From assembly GCA_024752435.1 (NCBI GenBank), contig CP103031.1, forward strand, positions 1,174,001 to 1,238,000: a DNA stretch of 64,000 nucleotides, given 5' to 3'. Origin of the DNA: Allantophomopsis cytisporea (lineage: Eukaryota; Ascomycota; Leotiomycetes; Phacidiales; Phacidiaceae). Of this stretch, positions 23,361 through 35,131 are shown piece after piece. Position numbers and translations under genes: made by a program. Below the pieces are notes generated by a model. It saw only the letters and a program-made list of their open reading frames with translations, was not told the origin of the DNA and did not search any database. Position 1 is the first letter of the stretch, and every line of letters starts with the position of its first letter.

Positions 23361-25008
23361 CTAAATCTTGGTAACCTTCAAGCTGACACCATCTCTTGGT
23401 CTCAGAACGAGTCTCCACATCTTAAGCTCCTCTGGGTCAACAACGCTAGTGTCACGCTCAAAGTTGAACATGCTCAAGAAGCAGCAAAGCAAGACCTTCA
23501 TCTCGGTCTCTGCAAACTTACGACCAATGCAGCCTCTTGGTCCCTGAAGGAAAGTCATGGATGCACTGGAAGTGAAGTTCTCAGGGAGATGTTCCCAGCG
23601 ATCTGGGTCAAACTCATCAGCCGTTGGGCCCCAGTACATTGGGAGACGGTTGATGGCGTTGGCGATGATGTAGATGATGCTGCCGGCTGGCACATGGTAG
23701 CCAGCGAGAGTGTCATCATTGAGTGGTTGGCGCACAGTGAGAGGGATGGGTGGAATATAGCGAAGGGACTCGCGGCAGACTCTGTCGAGATATGGCAGCT
23801 TATCGGCGTCGACCTTGGCAAGCTCCTCCTCGTCGTAACGGGTTGCGGGGTCGAAGAGGAAGGGCATGTACTCCTTGATCTCGGCACGCAGTCTCTGCTG
23901 GATACCTGGGTTGATTGACAAAAGATGAAGCGTCCACGCAACACCAGTTGCAGTAGTATCGTGACCAGCACCCAAGAAAGTCATGACCTGGTCTCTCATG
24001 TTTTCGAACGACAGACCCTTCTCTCCCTTTTCCTTAGCCTTCAAATCATCTTTTGCGATGAGTGCGAGGATATCCTTGTGGTTGGTGCGCTCTGCAGCTT
24101 GATCTTGCTTCTCGATAATAATTTCCGTGGACTTCTTGAGAACAATCTTGCGAGAGGTTTCCATGGCGCGGTTCAAGGCGGCTGGAATAAGCTTGAACGC
24201 CTGAAGGCCGTTGATGATACGAGACCAGACATCGAATGCAAAGACAATGCGGTATGCCTCACGGATTGGCGTCTCTGGATGCTCGAGTGAGTTGATATCT
24301 GTACCAAATCCTGCCTGGCCGATGATATCAAGAGTAGTGCGGTTCAACCATTCAAGAGTCTCAATATTCTTGGTGTTTGAGTTCTCAGCATCCATTTCCT
24401 CACCCCAAAGCTTCGAGCAAAGAAGAGCCTTTGACCAGAAAACGGGGTAAAGTGCACGGATGGACTGGATAGAAAAACCTGGAGCAAGGGATTTTCTTTG
24501 ATGTGCATGATCCTCGCCTTCGGCAAGGAGAACACCATTTCCGAGAACTCGAACCATCCATTGCTTCGCTCTGGATGGCTTTGGGTAGTTGTAGGAGTTC
24601 TTAACGGTCATCTAAAAGAGGTTAGGGTAAAGCTGGAAGTAGATGGCTGTATTTATATCATACCTGTTTGAGAGCCTCATCATCGGCGACGGAAAGTCTC
24701 TCTGCACCGAATGGGAAGAAGTATCTGATAAGAGGGCCAAGCTCCTTGTGCCATTTCCGTTGAGGAACTCCAACTTCAGTCGTGATGATTTCGAAGAATT
24801 GACCCCAGAGCGGGAAACCAGGAACTGTTGGGACGTGTCGTAGAGGTGAGATATAATATGGATAAATATAAGATAAGTAGAAGATGTATACTGGAAAGAA
24901 AATGCCGTAGATAGTGAGGAGTGCTTCTGCAGTACTCCATTCTGTTGTCTTCGAGATTCCAAGGCCCGCCAGGGTAGCGCCTGCAAATAGAGGCTTGAAC
25001 CCGTCCAT
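23361..25008 (-). CDS. Cytochrome P450 (second, CYP4-clan-like)
   Basis: Exons 25008-24664 and 24611-23361, with a 52-bp phase-0 intron (gtatga donor, ctaac branch, tttag acceptor), give 531 residues. Two hydrophobic stretches near the N-terminus (about 12-27 and 30-53) anchor it in the ER. Motifs: LLAEGEDHAHQRKSLAPGF (C-helix), FLGAGHDTTATG (I-helix), ExxR in RESLR, FDPDRW, and a heme loop LQGPRGCIGRKFAE with the Cys ligand about 75 residues from the end. The pattern is that of fungal P450s related to CYP4/CYP52-type fatty-acid oxidases, but I cannot name the family. It has the same orientation as P450 1 and is divergent from the elongase gene, so co-regulation is plausible. Substrate unknown. 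Confidence 0.92.
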
Positions 25009-26381
25009 AATGATGATGGGATAATATTTGATGATTGAGAAGAGAGGAAGTTTGCGATGTTTTTCTCACAGCATGGAACTATCGGATCATCAAATAGCTC
25101 TACGAAAGCTCATGAAAACGGGACTGGATAAAAATAGATAGTACACAATTGCAAAGGATGATTACCTGGCGTTTCACTCAATGGTGACGTTGGTGACGTT
25201 GCTTACAAGTTCTCAAATTTGATATCTAGTCAGTACTCCCAAAAGCGTTGTAAGCCTTACCAATGTACTTCGATAGGCTGGCTACCTTGTAAGGATAATC
25301 GCCGATACTTCTCCAAACTTTCATCGGCCTGCTGGTGGATCCCCATGAGGAACCTAACAACTGAGACGTTCCCGAGACGTTCCCGGTAACCAAAAGACCG
25401 TTGAGTAAAGGGTGGCTGTTTGCCATGGAGTCGAGTAGTTTTGCAATCGGAGTACATTGATGCGTAGTATGGATACATAGTCGACCTTCGATGATGTGTT
25501 TGCTAGGTGACGCGAAGATCGTTTACTGGGAAAGTCCCAACTAGGCCCAATCCTGGAGGACCACCCACAGCCGACGGCTCCGCACCATTTTAAGCCGCCT
25601 CACCACCTCTGATGTCCAAATCCCGACCACAACAAGGCGTGAAAGATGTTTCGAAATATGATAAGCCATCAACATTCTCGAAGGAAAACAACAGATCCAT
25701 TCCCAATGCGCAGATATGGAACGTTCCCTACTAGTTTATCTCAGCCCCACTGCTACTCCGCGAAACTCTGAACTCACCTATTGTCTTGACAACTCCGATA
25801 CCTGCTCCGAGAACTCGCATTAATAATTCAGATGAGGTTCTTGTCAGCTGTACGTCTACACAGCCTTCAAGGATTTGAACTTAACCGTAAACCGGCCCCT
25901 GAAATGGCGGCTGGCACATGTTGTCACTTTGTTGTGAGAATGCGGAGGCTTGCGCATCAAAGGATGCTAAAGCGAAGTCCTGACAACACGATTCAATATC
26001 GGGTTTAGAGATTATTTGACGGCACCGTTATCATGGGCCGTGTCGTGATGTACCATGTGTGATGCAGGCATTGTGTGGATCTTCATCTAATTGCTGATGC
26101 TGAGCTTTGTCTTCGAGGCCGTGTGTGATTAAGCCTTGCGAGAAACATAGCATCTTATATCTTCTCAATCGCACGACTTCGAAGTATTTATTCGACAACT
26201 CATCTCAGCATTACTTCCTTTCACTCAGCATTACTTCCTACCAATCCCATCACTTCCTTCAACTGAAGATCACTTCCTTCCCTTCATCCTTCTCTTGCAT
26301 CTTCAGACGAACTCCTCAATCCAAATCACCTGAATACTTATCAGTTGCGAGGAGATATATTCCTATCTTCACTTCCAAAGT
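25009..26381. other. Divergent promoter region between P450 2 and the elongase
   Basis: About 1.4 kb with no convincing gene. The last ~180 bp before the elongase ATG is pyrimidine-rich with repeated ATTACTTCC/ATCACTTCC units (about 26205-26285), probably its 5' leader. Confidence 0.5.
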
Positions 26382-27495
26382 ATGGCTCAACCATTCTTGC
26401 TGTCTCCATGGGCGGCCTTCAACTCTGTTTGGACGTCCATCATGGGCTATCCAGCAGAGGACTTCCAGTTTGTTGCAGGCCGCACACCCCTTTCAACATT
26501 GAAAGAGTGCGTAGCAATTATTGTCGTCTACTATGTCGTCATTTTTGGGGGTCGTGAGTGGATGCGAAATCGTCCAGCTTACAAACTCAATGGTTTATTC
26601 ATGGCCCACAACTTCATGTTGACTGCCGTCAGTGGGTCTCTTCTCGTTCTTTTCCTGGGTCAATTGATCCCCACACTTTGGCAAAATGGTCTCTATGATG
26701 GTGTCTGCGGTGCTACTGGTTGGACGAAACCATTGGTAGTACTTTACTTCGTAAGTTGAACACTTGATGATTATGTGTTGCATCCACTAATAATTTACAG
26801 CTGAATTACCTTACCAAGTATGTCGAGCTTCTGGATACAGTATTCCTCTTCCTCAAGAAGAAGCCTTTGAGTATGTTTTGCTCCTAACATTCTACTCAAG
26901 TCTCACACTAACTTGGAATTTCTAGCCTTCCTCCATTGCTATCACCACCCAGCAACTGCCCTTTTGTGCTACACTCAGCTTGTTGGACGCACACCAGTAT
27001 CATGGGTTCCAATCACCCTCAATCTCACCGTGCATGTTGTGATGTACTGGTATTACTTCCAAAGCGCGCGTGGCATTCGCATCTGGTGGAAGGAATGGAT
27101 TACTCGTCTTCAAATTGCGCAATTCGTTATTGATCTTGGTAAGGACAACCTTACCCCCTCTGTCAAACTCTATCTAACATATCCATGCAGGATTTGTCTA
27201 CTTCGCCACCTGGAACTTCTGGGCTAGCAGTTCATACCCATCCCTCCCACACGTTGGACCCTGCGGGGGAGAGTTGTATGCAGCTGCCGCCGGCTGCGCA
27301 ATTCTTAGCTCTTACCTCTTCCTCTTCATCTCATTCTATCTTGCTACATACAAGAAGAGCGGAAAGAAGAGCGATAGCACCAAGACCAATGCCAGAAAGG
27401 CTTCAATTGCCATGGAGAAGACTGAAATCCCATCAATTGACATTTCAGACATCCAGATGCTGAAGAGCGGAGGCCCACCACAACTAATGATTTAA
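26382..27495 (+). CDS. ELO-family fatty acid elongase (condensing enzyme)
   Basis: Four exons: 26382-26750, 26801-26870, 26926-27138, 27191-27495, with introns of 50, 55 and 52 bp, give 318 residues. ELO signature: [18 protein letters not shown] followed by the histidine box LHCYHH (H150, H153, H154), then MYWYYF and about seven predicted membrane spans. The C-terminus is Lys/Ser-rich ([10 protein letters not shown]), as in ER-retained elongases. ELO proteins condense malonyl-CoA with a long acyl-CoA in the first step of very-long-chain fatty acid synthesis in the ER. Yeast relatives are Elo1, Elo2/Fen1 and Elo3/Sur4, but I cannot assign one. Its neighbours are a divergent P450 upstream and a thioesterase downstream. 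Confidence 0.94.
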
Positions 27496-29164
27496 AGGAT
27501 GCGGCAGCTATAATCAAGGGGACAAGATGGGGATGAGTAGAGGATTGATATCCTGGAAATTTTGAGAGTTGATTTTTGGATTTTGAATTATGAGTTTTGA
27601 GTTTTGCATTTTGAGTTTTGGAGGATTGGAGTGGAGGATTGGCTGTAAGGTAGCATTAGAAGGAGTTCACATGGTGTGTTTCTGGCCGTGCTCTGGTAAC
27701 AGACCACAGAGTACTTAGAGGTTTCATTCAGCGCACGGTATCTAGATAATAGACTTGTAAACATTAGGAAACGAATAGGATTGAACTAAAATATATCCGC
27801 TTAATCCTGTCATAAATTGCCTTCGATGGGGGTATCATTTCAGTAAGAAAAAGACATGCAAGTTGTACTTGCATGGCAGTAATACTCGAGAAAGCTTCAT
27901 GTGGTGAGCTGGTGATCTTCAGCTGCCCGGCCCTGTCATGGAGAATCTACTTGAATTCGAGCAGTCATTGTCAGCAAGTGAGTGAGTGATATGACGTTCA
28001 AGGATGAAATATTAGATGGAGCATTTATTACCTCATTGGTAATAGCATGGATAGCGTAGAAGCCTCTCTTCAGTGTATGGGTATCGGTACAGGCGGCTCT
28101 GCACGCACTAGCCATCCATTTTCACCGGATCCCCGGGCGGTAACCTGAGGCGGAAGAGACAGTCCGCGAAGAAACGGTATTCCGTTGCTCGGTGTTTATG
28201 GTGGACACAATTAACATTAAGACAAGCATTCCCCACGGTAATATCTCGTATGGTCCTTGCTTGATAATGTCGATCATTGCTTTCTCGAGGAAGCTTATTT
28301 TCAGCGCATGGTCATGACGGCTCTTGACTACCGGAGCTACCATGTGGTACATGGTCAGCCCATGTTCTGTCTCAGATAATCGATTACTAAGTGATTCCTT
28401 AGAGGCTGTGGTAGATTACCAAGATCCTTCGATGCACTGTCTTAGATACATACCGTCATCACTTAGTCTCTATCTCTAAGGCTGAAGTCTCCAACGAAGG
28501 ATGACAGATACAATGGAGATCTTTTCTCCGAAGTATTTCTAAACGGCCCTAAAACATTCTAGGGGTGGGGGGTCTTTGACTAGCATTCATGAGACACGTT
28601 TCCATCCTTTGGATTTTCAACCAAATCCCGACACATTGGTGCAGCACCCCGTAGATCTTCTGGCAGCATGACCATGCAGATTCTGAGCGAAGGACCATTT
28701 AGCCGACTGTGAACTGTCAGTGTCAAATTATACACGTCCATGCTGCCTGAACCCGCTGGCAGTAATGAAATGGCATCGATGGCTTAGATATTCCTTCTGA
28801 GACGATTATGCCCAACCTATTCTAAAGCGAACATGTTATTCTTGGAACTGTAGGCTCTGAGTGAACGCCGTTCGGAGAGAGATTGACCCACAAGCACACC
28901 TTCTGGGTTGAGTTGTTCAGCATTCACTTGAACATGTTCTAGAAGTCAATCCAGTGAGATCATCAAAAGTTCATCAGAAGTCTTAGGTACGTGGTTACGT
29001 GGTCCGAGACCGAAGAGCCTGCGTAATTTGTTAAGCTGTGGCGGGGTTCGCTATCGAGGCACTGATTCGATTGTGAAAAAATTATAGAAATATAGTTTTT
29101 GGTACCAGTCAATATCTCTGACAGCAGACTTACCGTCCCCATCTCACATCCTCAGACTTTCCAA
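27496..29164. other. Intergenic region after the elongase
   Basis: Starts with a 3' flank that repeats TTTTGAGTTTTG/GGATTTTGAATTATGAG-like units (27555-27625). The rest shows only short frames without domains. Nothing else recognised. Confidence 0.5.
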
Positions 29165-30349
29165 ATGTCCAACATGTTTGCCTCGAATCATACTACGATA
29201 TTTTGTCCCCAGCCAACTTCGGGGCTTCAGCCAGAACCATCCAGACTCACAATCGCCAATGGTATCAACATGCCTGAGCTGCTGCTTGGGCTTCTAAGTT
29301 TCAGTAATCTGGGCTGGGTCTTACTCTTCCTCTTTATGGCTGGAAATGCCAAGTGTATGCCGTTTATATGGCATATACGGCTAACGAATGCTTTTCGGTT
29401 TACCTTGCGATCTCAACGACCAAAAGAAGTCGAGATTGGTCCGGATCAGTTATTTCGCCCTATAATCACTGAATCCAAAGCTCCTCTCATGGAAATCGAT
29501 TTAAATCTTCATAGTAAGTTTATCAACTTGAACCCATACCGTGAAACCTTGCTGATTCATACAGAGACGAACAGTTCCTATTTCTCAGATATAGACATTT
29601 CTCGCACGCATCTCATCTGTACTTTGTTTTCAAAGGGCATTGAGGAGGCACGAGGCGGATGCGGAGCTTACACATTCACAAAAGCTCCTGTCTTCGGCAT
29701 TGCACTTGGAGCAGTCAGCTGCAGCTTCAGAAAAGAGCTCAAGCCTTACGAAGCTTATGAAATGTGGACCCGCTTGCTCTCTTGGGATGACAAATGGATC
29801 TATGTTGTCACACACTTTGTCCGCAAAGGTTCTGTCAGGCCCAGTGTATACACCTTGTACCCTGGTCAACAAACCCCGAGTCCACTCGACCCCAAGTCGA
29901 GAAAGTTCGATCCAAAGTCCGATATTGTTGCTTCAGCCTTAAGTAAGTGTGTCTTCAAAAGTGGCCGAAGAACTGTCAGCCCCGAGGTCATGTTGCAGGC
30001 CTCTGGGCTTCTTCCAAAGTCTGACATCACCCATGACGGAGTATCATCGCCCGGATTAGACAAAGATATCCAGAAGTCATTGAGTGATTATCAAGAACTC
30101 TCAGACTCGGACTTGCAACATCGGATCGAAAAGTGTAGTGCCTCTGGGTGGAGCTTTGATAGAATAGAAGAGGAGAGGCGAAGGGGAATGCTGGTAGGAC
30201 GGTCCCTTGCCACCGAGGCCCAAGATTTATTAGAGAAGAATTTCCTTCATGAAGAAGCATTGGGAAGACATAGAGATGGAACAGGTTTCACGGGTTTATT
30301 TTCATGTTTTGCTCAATTGGGGCATTTGAAGAAGGAGCAATTGTTGTAA
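29165..30349 (+). CDS. Membrane-anchored hotdog thioesterase-like protein (THEM6-like)
   Basis: Exons 29165-29513 and 29565-30349 give 377 residues. The 51-bp intron (gtaagt...atacag) is a multiple of three and stop-free, but removing it restores the family motif NLHKTNSSYFSDIDISR, so I treat it as spliced. A hydrophobic anchor follows the MPELLLGLLSF region (a possible later start at 29270). The core has the hotdog features of the 4HBT_2/THEM6 group: the N-S-x-Y-F-x-D-x-D-x-SR helix entry, a GALGA-like FGIALGAVSCSF strand, and WDDKWIYVVTHFV. Members are acyl-CoA or acyl-thioester hydrolases or related proteins, often of uncertain substrate, and several are found in fungal metabolite clusters. 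Here it sits between an elongase and an MFS transporter. Confidence 0.78.
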   Translation: MSNMFASNHTTIFCPQPTSGLQPEPSRLTIANGINMPELLLGLLSFSNLGWVLLFLFMAGNAKCMPFIWHIRLTNAFRFTLRSQRPKEVEIGPDQLFRPIITESKAPLMEIDLNLHSKFINLNPYRETLLIHTETNSSYFSDIDISRTHLICTLFSKGIEEARGGCGAYTFTKAPVFGIALGAVSCSFRKELKPYEAYEMWTRLLSWDDKWIYVVTHFVRKGSVRPSVYTLYPGQQTPSPLDPKSRKFDPKSDIVASALSKCVFKSGRRTVSPEVMLQASGLLPKSDITHDGVSSPGLDKDIQKSLSDYQELSDSDLQHRIEKCSASGWSFDRIEEERRRGMLVGRSLATEAQDLLEKNFLHEEALGRHRDGTGFTGLFSCFAQLGHLKKEQLL

Positions 30350-31139
30350 GAGCGACAGGACATGACAGGAGTTATTTCTAATTATTGATACCACATAGAC
30401 TGCATAGAATTTATTATTTTTGAACAAGCAACATGAAGTGATTGCACAGAGTGCTCAAGTGATAGTTTCGGCAAGATGAAAAGATGAAGATGTCATATGC
30501 TGTGCACGGTAACAGACCGAAAAAGCCGAAAAGTAATGGAGAAAAAAAAAACCACTTTAGCGGCTCTGGAAGACAAATTGTTAGATCGAAAAACTCCAGA
30601 GATATTTAGCTGGGATGACCTTGTTGGCAGTTGTCAGAAACTAACGGCCACGCGCACGCAGTGACGTTGTATTAAGCGTGTCAAATCGTGCTGAGGCTGC
30701 GCAGAATCCTATGCACCACGTCGACACACCTGGTGCACCGACCAAATCCTTATTATCTCCGTAACAAGAATCCTAACTATCCTGATATACTGGCGAAACA
30801 TTACGATTGACTGCATTGTAATATCTTGACAAGAAGAGTTTCAACATTCCTTTGCGCCGTATTATCGATTGATTTCTTTCACACATTCATTCACTTGTTC
30901 TCGTCTTTCTTTTGATTTGCATATTCACTCACTCTCATTCAGTTATACTTCCAATTATACGTGCACATACACTGTGGTGATTTACTACTCACACTCATTC
31001 ATCATTCATATTTACAGCCCTCACTCATTTTTAACATTTTGATTCTACATTCCCTTGGAATTTTGTATTTGAGATAGTCCAACCACTTGACCCCAATTCA
31101 CAACATCTCTTACCTACTGTTTCTCCACAGAACTGCAGG
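30350..31139. other. Intergenic region and MFS 5' leader
   Basis: From about 30870 to 31030 the sequence is pyrimidine-rich, with repeated CACTCATT/CATTCATTCACT-like units, probably the MFS transporter 5' UTR. A poly-A run lies at 30541-30551. No gene seen. Confidence 0.5.
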
Positions 31140-33265
31140 ATGTCGGAAGACCGACAGCCTTCTAGAAATCGATGGTCCTCGACGAATCGACTTCCTTATC
31201 AAAATCGACAGTCGTCGAGAGTTCGACCACCCCCGCCTATTCGAAGATCCCGAGCAACCAGATTTTCGATAGATGACTGGGGAATCAACGATGTTATCCT
31301 CGATATCCTTAATTCGGCAGAACCAGCACTAGCACCGGATGGCACGCTTGATCACACTCGATATAGCGGAAATGCACAAGAGGCTTATGAGCGACTCAAC
31401 ACGCCTCTTGAAGATCAGAGGTATTCAGCGAGACCTGGCACATTCAGCAGTTATGGGTTTCAAAGTAGTGATAACCTAACCAAGTGGCACTCGAACGAGA
31501 CACTTGATCTGCCCCCATTGGAGAGACCACCTCTTGCAGGAGGGAAGAAGAAAGAAGATGATACGGAATATCCAGGACCTTTCAAGCTTGCTTGTTTGAT
31601 TACCGGAATTTGCTTGGCAGTACTTCTCATCTCCCTCGATAGGACTATTATCACAACTGTAAATCTCACCAAAGTCGAGACTATAGACATAGACATGGAT
31701 GCTGATATGGAAAATAGGCCATCCCTTTCATCGCAAAAGAATTCAAATCCTACTCCGACATTGGGTGGTATGGCAGTGCATATCTCTTGACAGCATGTTC
31801 CTTCCAACCGCTCTACGGCCGCGTATTCACTCTGTTCAGTATAAAATGGTCATTTCTCTTGGCAGTCGGTTTATTCGAAATTGGAAGCTTTATTTGTGGT
31901 ATTGCACCGAACTCGATTACATTGATTGTCGGAAGAGCAATTGCAGGGCTTGGAAGTGCTGGGATTTTGACAGGATCTTTCGTCGTCGTTACACACGCCG
32001 TTCCCGTACGAAAACGACCAGTCTATACAGCAGCTGTCGGGTTGATGTAAGTGCTGAAAAATCCAGAAATGTCCAACTCCTCCTGACTTTTATTAAGGTT
32101 TGGTGTCGGTGCTACAGCCGGACCGCTTTTGGGAGGAGTTTTCACCGATCTTTCTACTTGGCGATGGTGTTTCTATATCAACCTCCCAATTGGGGGCGTC
32201 ACCATGATTGCAATGGTGTTTTTCTTCAACCCTAAACATGTCAACCATTCGCGTACATTTATCAATCGATGTATGGAGCTTGACTTTACTGGCAATGGGA
32301 TTCTACTTGGCGCATTTGTAATGCTTTTCTTGGCCTTTGAATACACGGAAGAGGTATGTTTTTCGATACTAGTTCACTATAAACTTGCTAACAGTCAATA
32401 GCAAGTCTCATGGTCAGATCCTAAAGTCTTCGGACTCTTGATTGGTTGTGGAGTTACACTTCTTATATTTATCGCGTGGTTGTGGTATAGAGGAGAAAAG
32501 GCTCTTATCCCTCTCCATATTGTGAAGCAACGAAGTGTAGCTGCTAGTTGCTTCATGGCTTTCTTTACCTACTCAGCCCTCCTGATCCACTCATATTACC
32601 TCCCGATCTGGTTTCAGGCCATCAAGGACGCTACTGCTATCATGTCTGGAGTAGACATGATTGCCTACGTTGCAGCCAACGCCATCTTTTCGATGCTGAG
32701 CGGTATTTTCGTTTTCAAGGTGGGCTATTTTACTCCGCCAAGTATGCTTGGAACAGCCATCGCCACCGTCGGATGTGGCCTTATGACTTTATTAAAGGTC
32801 GACACCCCCACTGGTCGCTGGATTGGTTTTGAAATCCTCACATCCGCCGGCTTCGGTATGGCAATTCAGCAGGGCTTCACAGCTGTCCAGACTGTTCTTC
32901 CAATGCATCAGGTGCCAATCGGAACAGCAGCTGTGGTTGCTTGCCAAAGTCTTGGAGGTGCCATCTTCGTATCAGTTGGTAACACGATCTACCAAGGCCA
33001 ACTCTTCTCAGCCGCGAGCAGTGGTCAATTACCTGGAGTCGACATACAGGCCGTCATTGTTGCTGGAGCTTCGGGCTTTCGATCTGTAGTACAGTCGGAA
33101 GCTCTTCCAGGCTTGCTAGTTGTATACAACTCTGCACTGTGTAAAGTTTTCCTTGCTGCGATTCCTCCAGCAGGACTCGCATTTTTCGCCTCATTATTCT
33201 TAGAGTGGCGCAGCGTAAAACCTAAACCTGTAGCTCCAAGCAATACTGAGGTCTCAGAAGCATGA
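31140..33265 (+). CDS. DHA2-type MFS transporter (toxin/drug efflux family)
   Basis: Four exons: 31140-31658, 31718-32046, 32098-32353, 32402-33265, with introns of 59, 51 and 48 bp, give 655 residues. A ~150-residue Arg/Ser/Pro-rich cytosolic tail precedes the first span. TM1 carries the LDRTIITTAIPFIAKEF motif typical of 14-span DHA2 drug:H+ antiporters (TOXA/AflT group). It is followed by the GRAIAGLGSAGILTGSF motif and the PLLGGVFTD motif (motif C-like GxxxGPLLGG). I count about 14 hydrophobic segments. It would export a small molecule across the plasma membrane, energised by the proton gradient. Its position beside two P450s, an elongase and two thioesterases suggests export of a lipid-derived product, which is inference. 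Confidence 0.93.
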
Positions 33266-34094
33266 GGCTATTTGCTGAACTGATGATACGACATGTGGTT
33301 TTTTCTTTTTCTTTTGGCAGGCATTTGTAGGAGTTTAGGCATGGAAAGCGAGTCGTTTTGAGCATTAGGACTCTCATTTATATCCCATTTAAAGCACACG
33401 AATATCACTGAATAAAGTAATCAGGCTTTGTTCTTATTCTTGCTAGTGTTTAATCCATGAAACTGGAAAGTCGTTAATTAAGTCTCTTGAAAACTCGTTT
33501 ATCTGCACTTGAATTGCGGCCTTCATTATCGATACCACGGGACCGTGGTACAGGAACAAACATCATCTAGGCAGCTTGCGACTTGCAAAGAAGAGTTACA
33601 TTCATGTACTGCTCTTGCTCTATGCCTTATGTCCGGATTGCACGGATGTTTCATTTCGAGAGTGGCCGCCGCAGCCACTACCGAGATACTTTAGCACTAG
33701 CAGAGCCACGTTCCTTAGTCTTCTCCAGCGTCACCATGATTTAAGCAGCCTAAAACTACATACTAAATATGTTTCATCAAAATATGTCACACCTGAGAAT
33801 TTGGCATGCTGTTCATCAGGCATCCTCTGTGCCTGTTTATAGCATCGTTGCCGATCTCGTTCGCAGATCTGTGGATAGAGTATTCATGATATATAGGTGA
33901 CAATCCTGCAGATAAGCTGAAATGTTTCACATATCCTGTCCTTTTTGATACTCAGGTCCCCTCTACACTGAGATCTTAATTCTCATTCATTTTGTTTGTC
34001 ACTTTCTCCCGCTCAACGATTCCCACAGGTGGTCTTCTCAAATACTTCGTATCAACATACCTCATCATAAAAACAACTATACTTCCAAGTCGCA
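33266..34094. other. Intergenic region
   Basis: Between the MFS gene and the small thioesterase. Short frames only; AT-rich after 33380. Nothing recognised. Confidence 0.5.
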
Positions 34095-34776
34095 ATGACT
34101 ACACCATCAGATGGACTTGGCTTCGACCAGTACATCTCAGATCCTGTCGCACATTTCAAATCGATACCATGGTGCGCTGCATTAATGAAGGACAAATCCA
34201 TTGTAAGCAGCATGGTACCGACTCGCACGCCGGTAGCTAGTACCGAGTCGTCGCTGGTAAATTCGACTTTAAACTCAGGGTCGACAATCCGAGCATGTGC
34301 AACTTGGCTTCGGCTGGTGAAAAAACCAGAGATTGATAAAAAGAAGCCCATTCTAGAGATCTTTGCACTGGTAGATCTTGGTGAAGGAATGAATGGATAC
34401 GCAAAGACCTTACATGGGGGTTTCGCTGGTGTGCTATTGGACGAGGTCATGTCAGTAAGTGCCAACGAGGCAGCTGGTAAGTGTGAATTCCATGGAACCC
34501 TTTTACCAAGAAAAATGGCAGTCCTAAAATCATTTTGACCTTTCTCTAATACCAGTCGCAGAGAACGGAGCTTACACACGCTCCATGACTATCACATATC
34601 ACAAGCCTATCCGAACCCCAGCGATCATCGTCTGCCGTGCTTTCGTGGTCGGTCGTGATGGCCGTAAAGTTCAAGTGAAGGGATACTTGGAGGACAGTAA
34701 AGGCACGGTTCTGGCTGAGGCTGATGCGCTTTGGTTAGGAATGAAATTTAATGTTCGAGAGACATCAAAACTATGA
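34095..34776 (+). CDS. PaaI-like hotdog thioesterase
   Basis: Exons 34095-34476 and 34556-34776, separated by a 79-bp intron (gtaagt donor, ctaat branch, accag acceptor), give 200 residues. The HGG signature LHGGFAGVLLDEVM, with its catalytic Glu or Asp on the hot-dog helix, is characteristic of 4HBT/PaaI-type acyl-CoA thioesterases. The second exon provides the remaining beta strands (RSMTITYHKPIRTP, ALWLGM). It would hydrolyse an acyl-CoA or other thioester as a soluble oligomer. There is no obvious targeting peptide. It closes the run of acyl-chemistry genes at 19.6-34.8 kb, though it could be an ordinary housekeeping thioesterase. Confidence 0.88.
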
Positions 34777-35131
34777 GTTCAGTTTGTGGTCAGATCCAAC
34801 TAGAAAATAGATGCCCAATAGATGATTACATCACCTTGCAAACATAACCACATTCTTCGGTATTTTTGGTGCTTTGGTTAAAATCAAGATATAGATTGGA
34901 AATCACAAAAAGACAAAAAGGATCATCGACAACCGTCTTCTTTTTTGTTTTCCCAAGTTTAGGAACTGAACCGCGGATATACGGGTATAGAATTTGACTT
35001 TTACAAGGCTACTGGCACATATGGACAAGGCTATCGGTGGAACGATTCTCCTAAAACCCCACCATGCCCTCGTGCTAGGAATAGAGTCATAATTTCTGAT
35101 CAGAGTCCAGAAACCCGACACGCTCGCAACA
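34777..35131. other. Short intergenic region upstream of TyrRS
   Basis: About 355 bp of AT-rich sequence carrying the 3' flank of the thioesterase and the promoter of the tyrosyl-tRNA synthetase. Nothing else seen. Confidence 0.55.
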
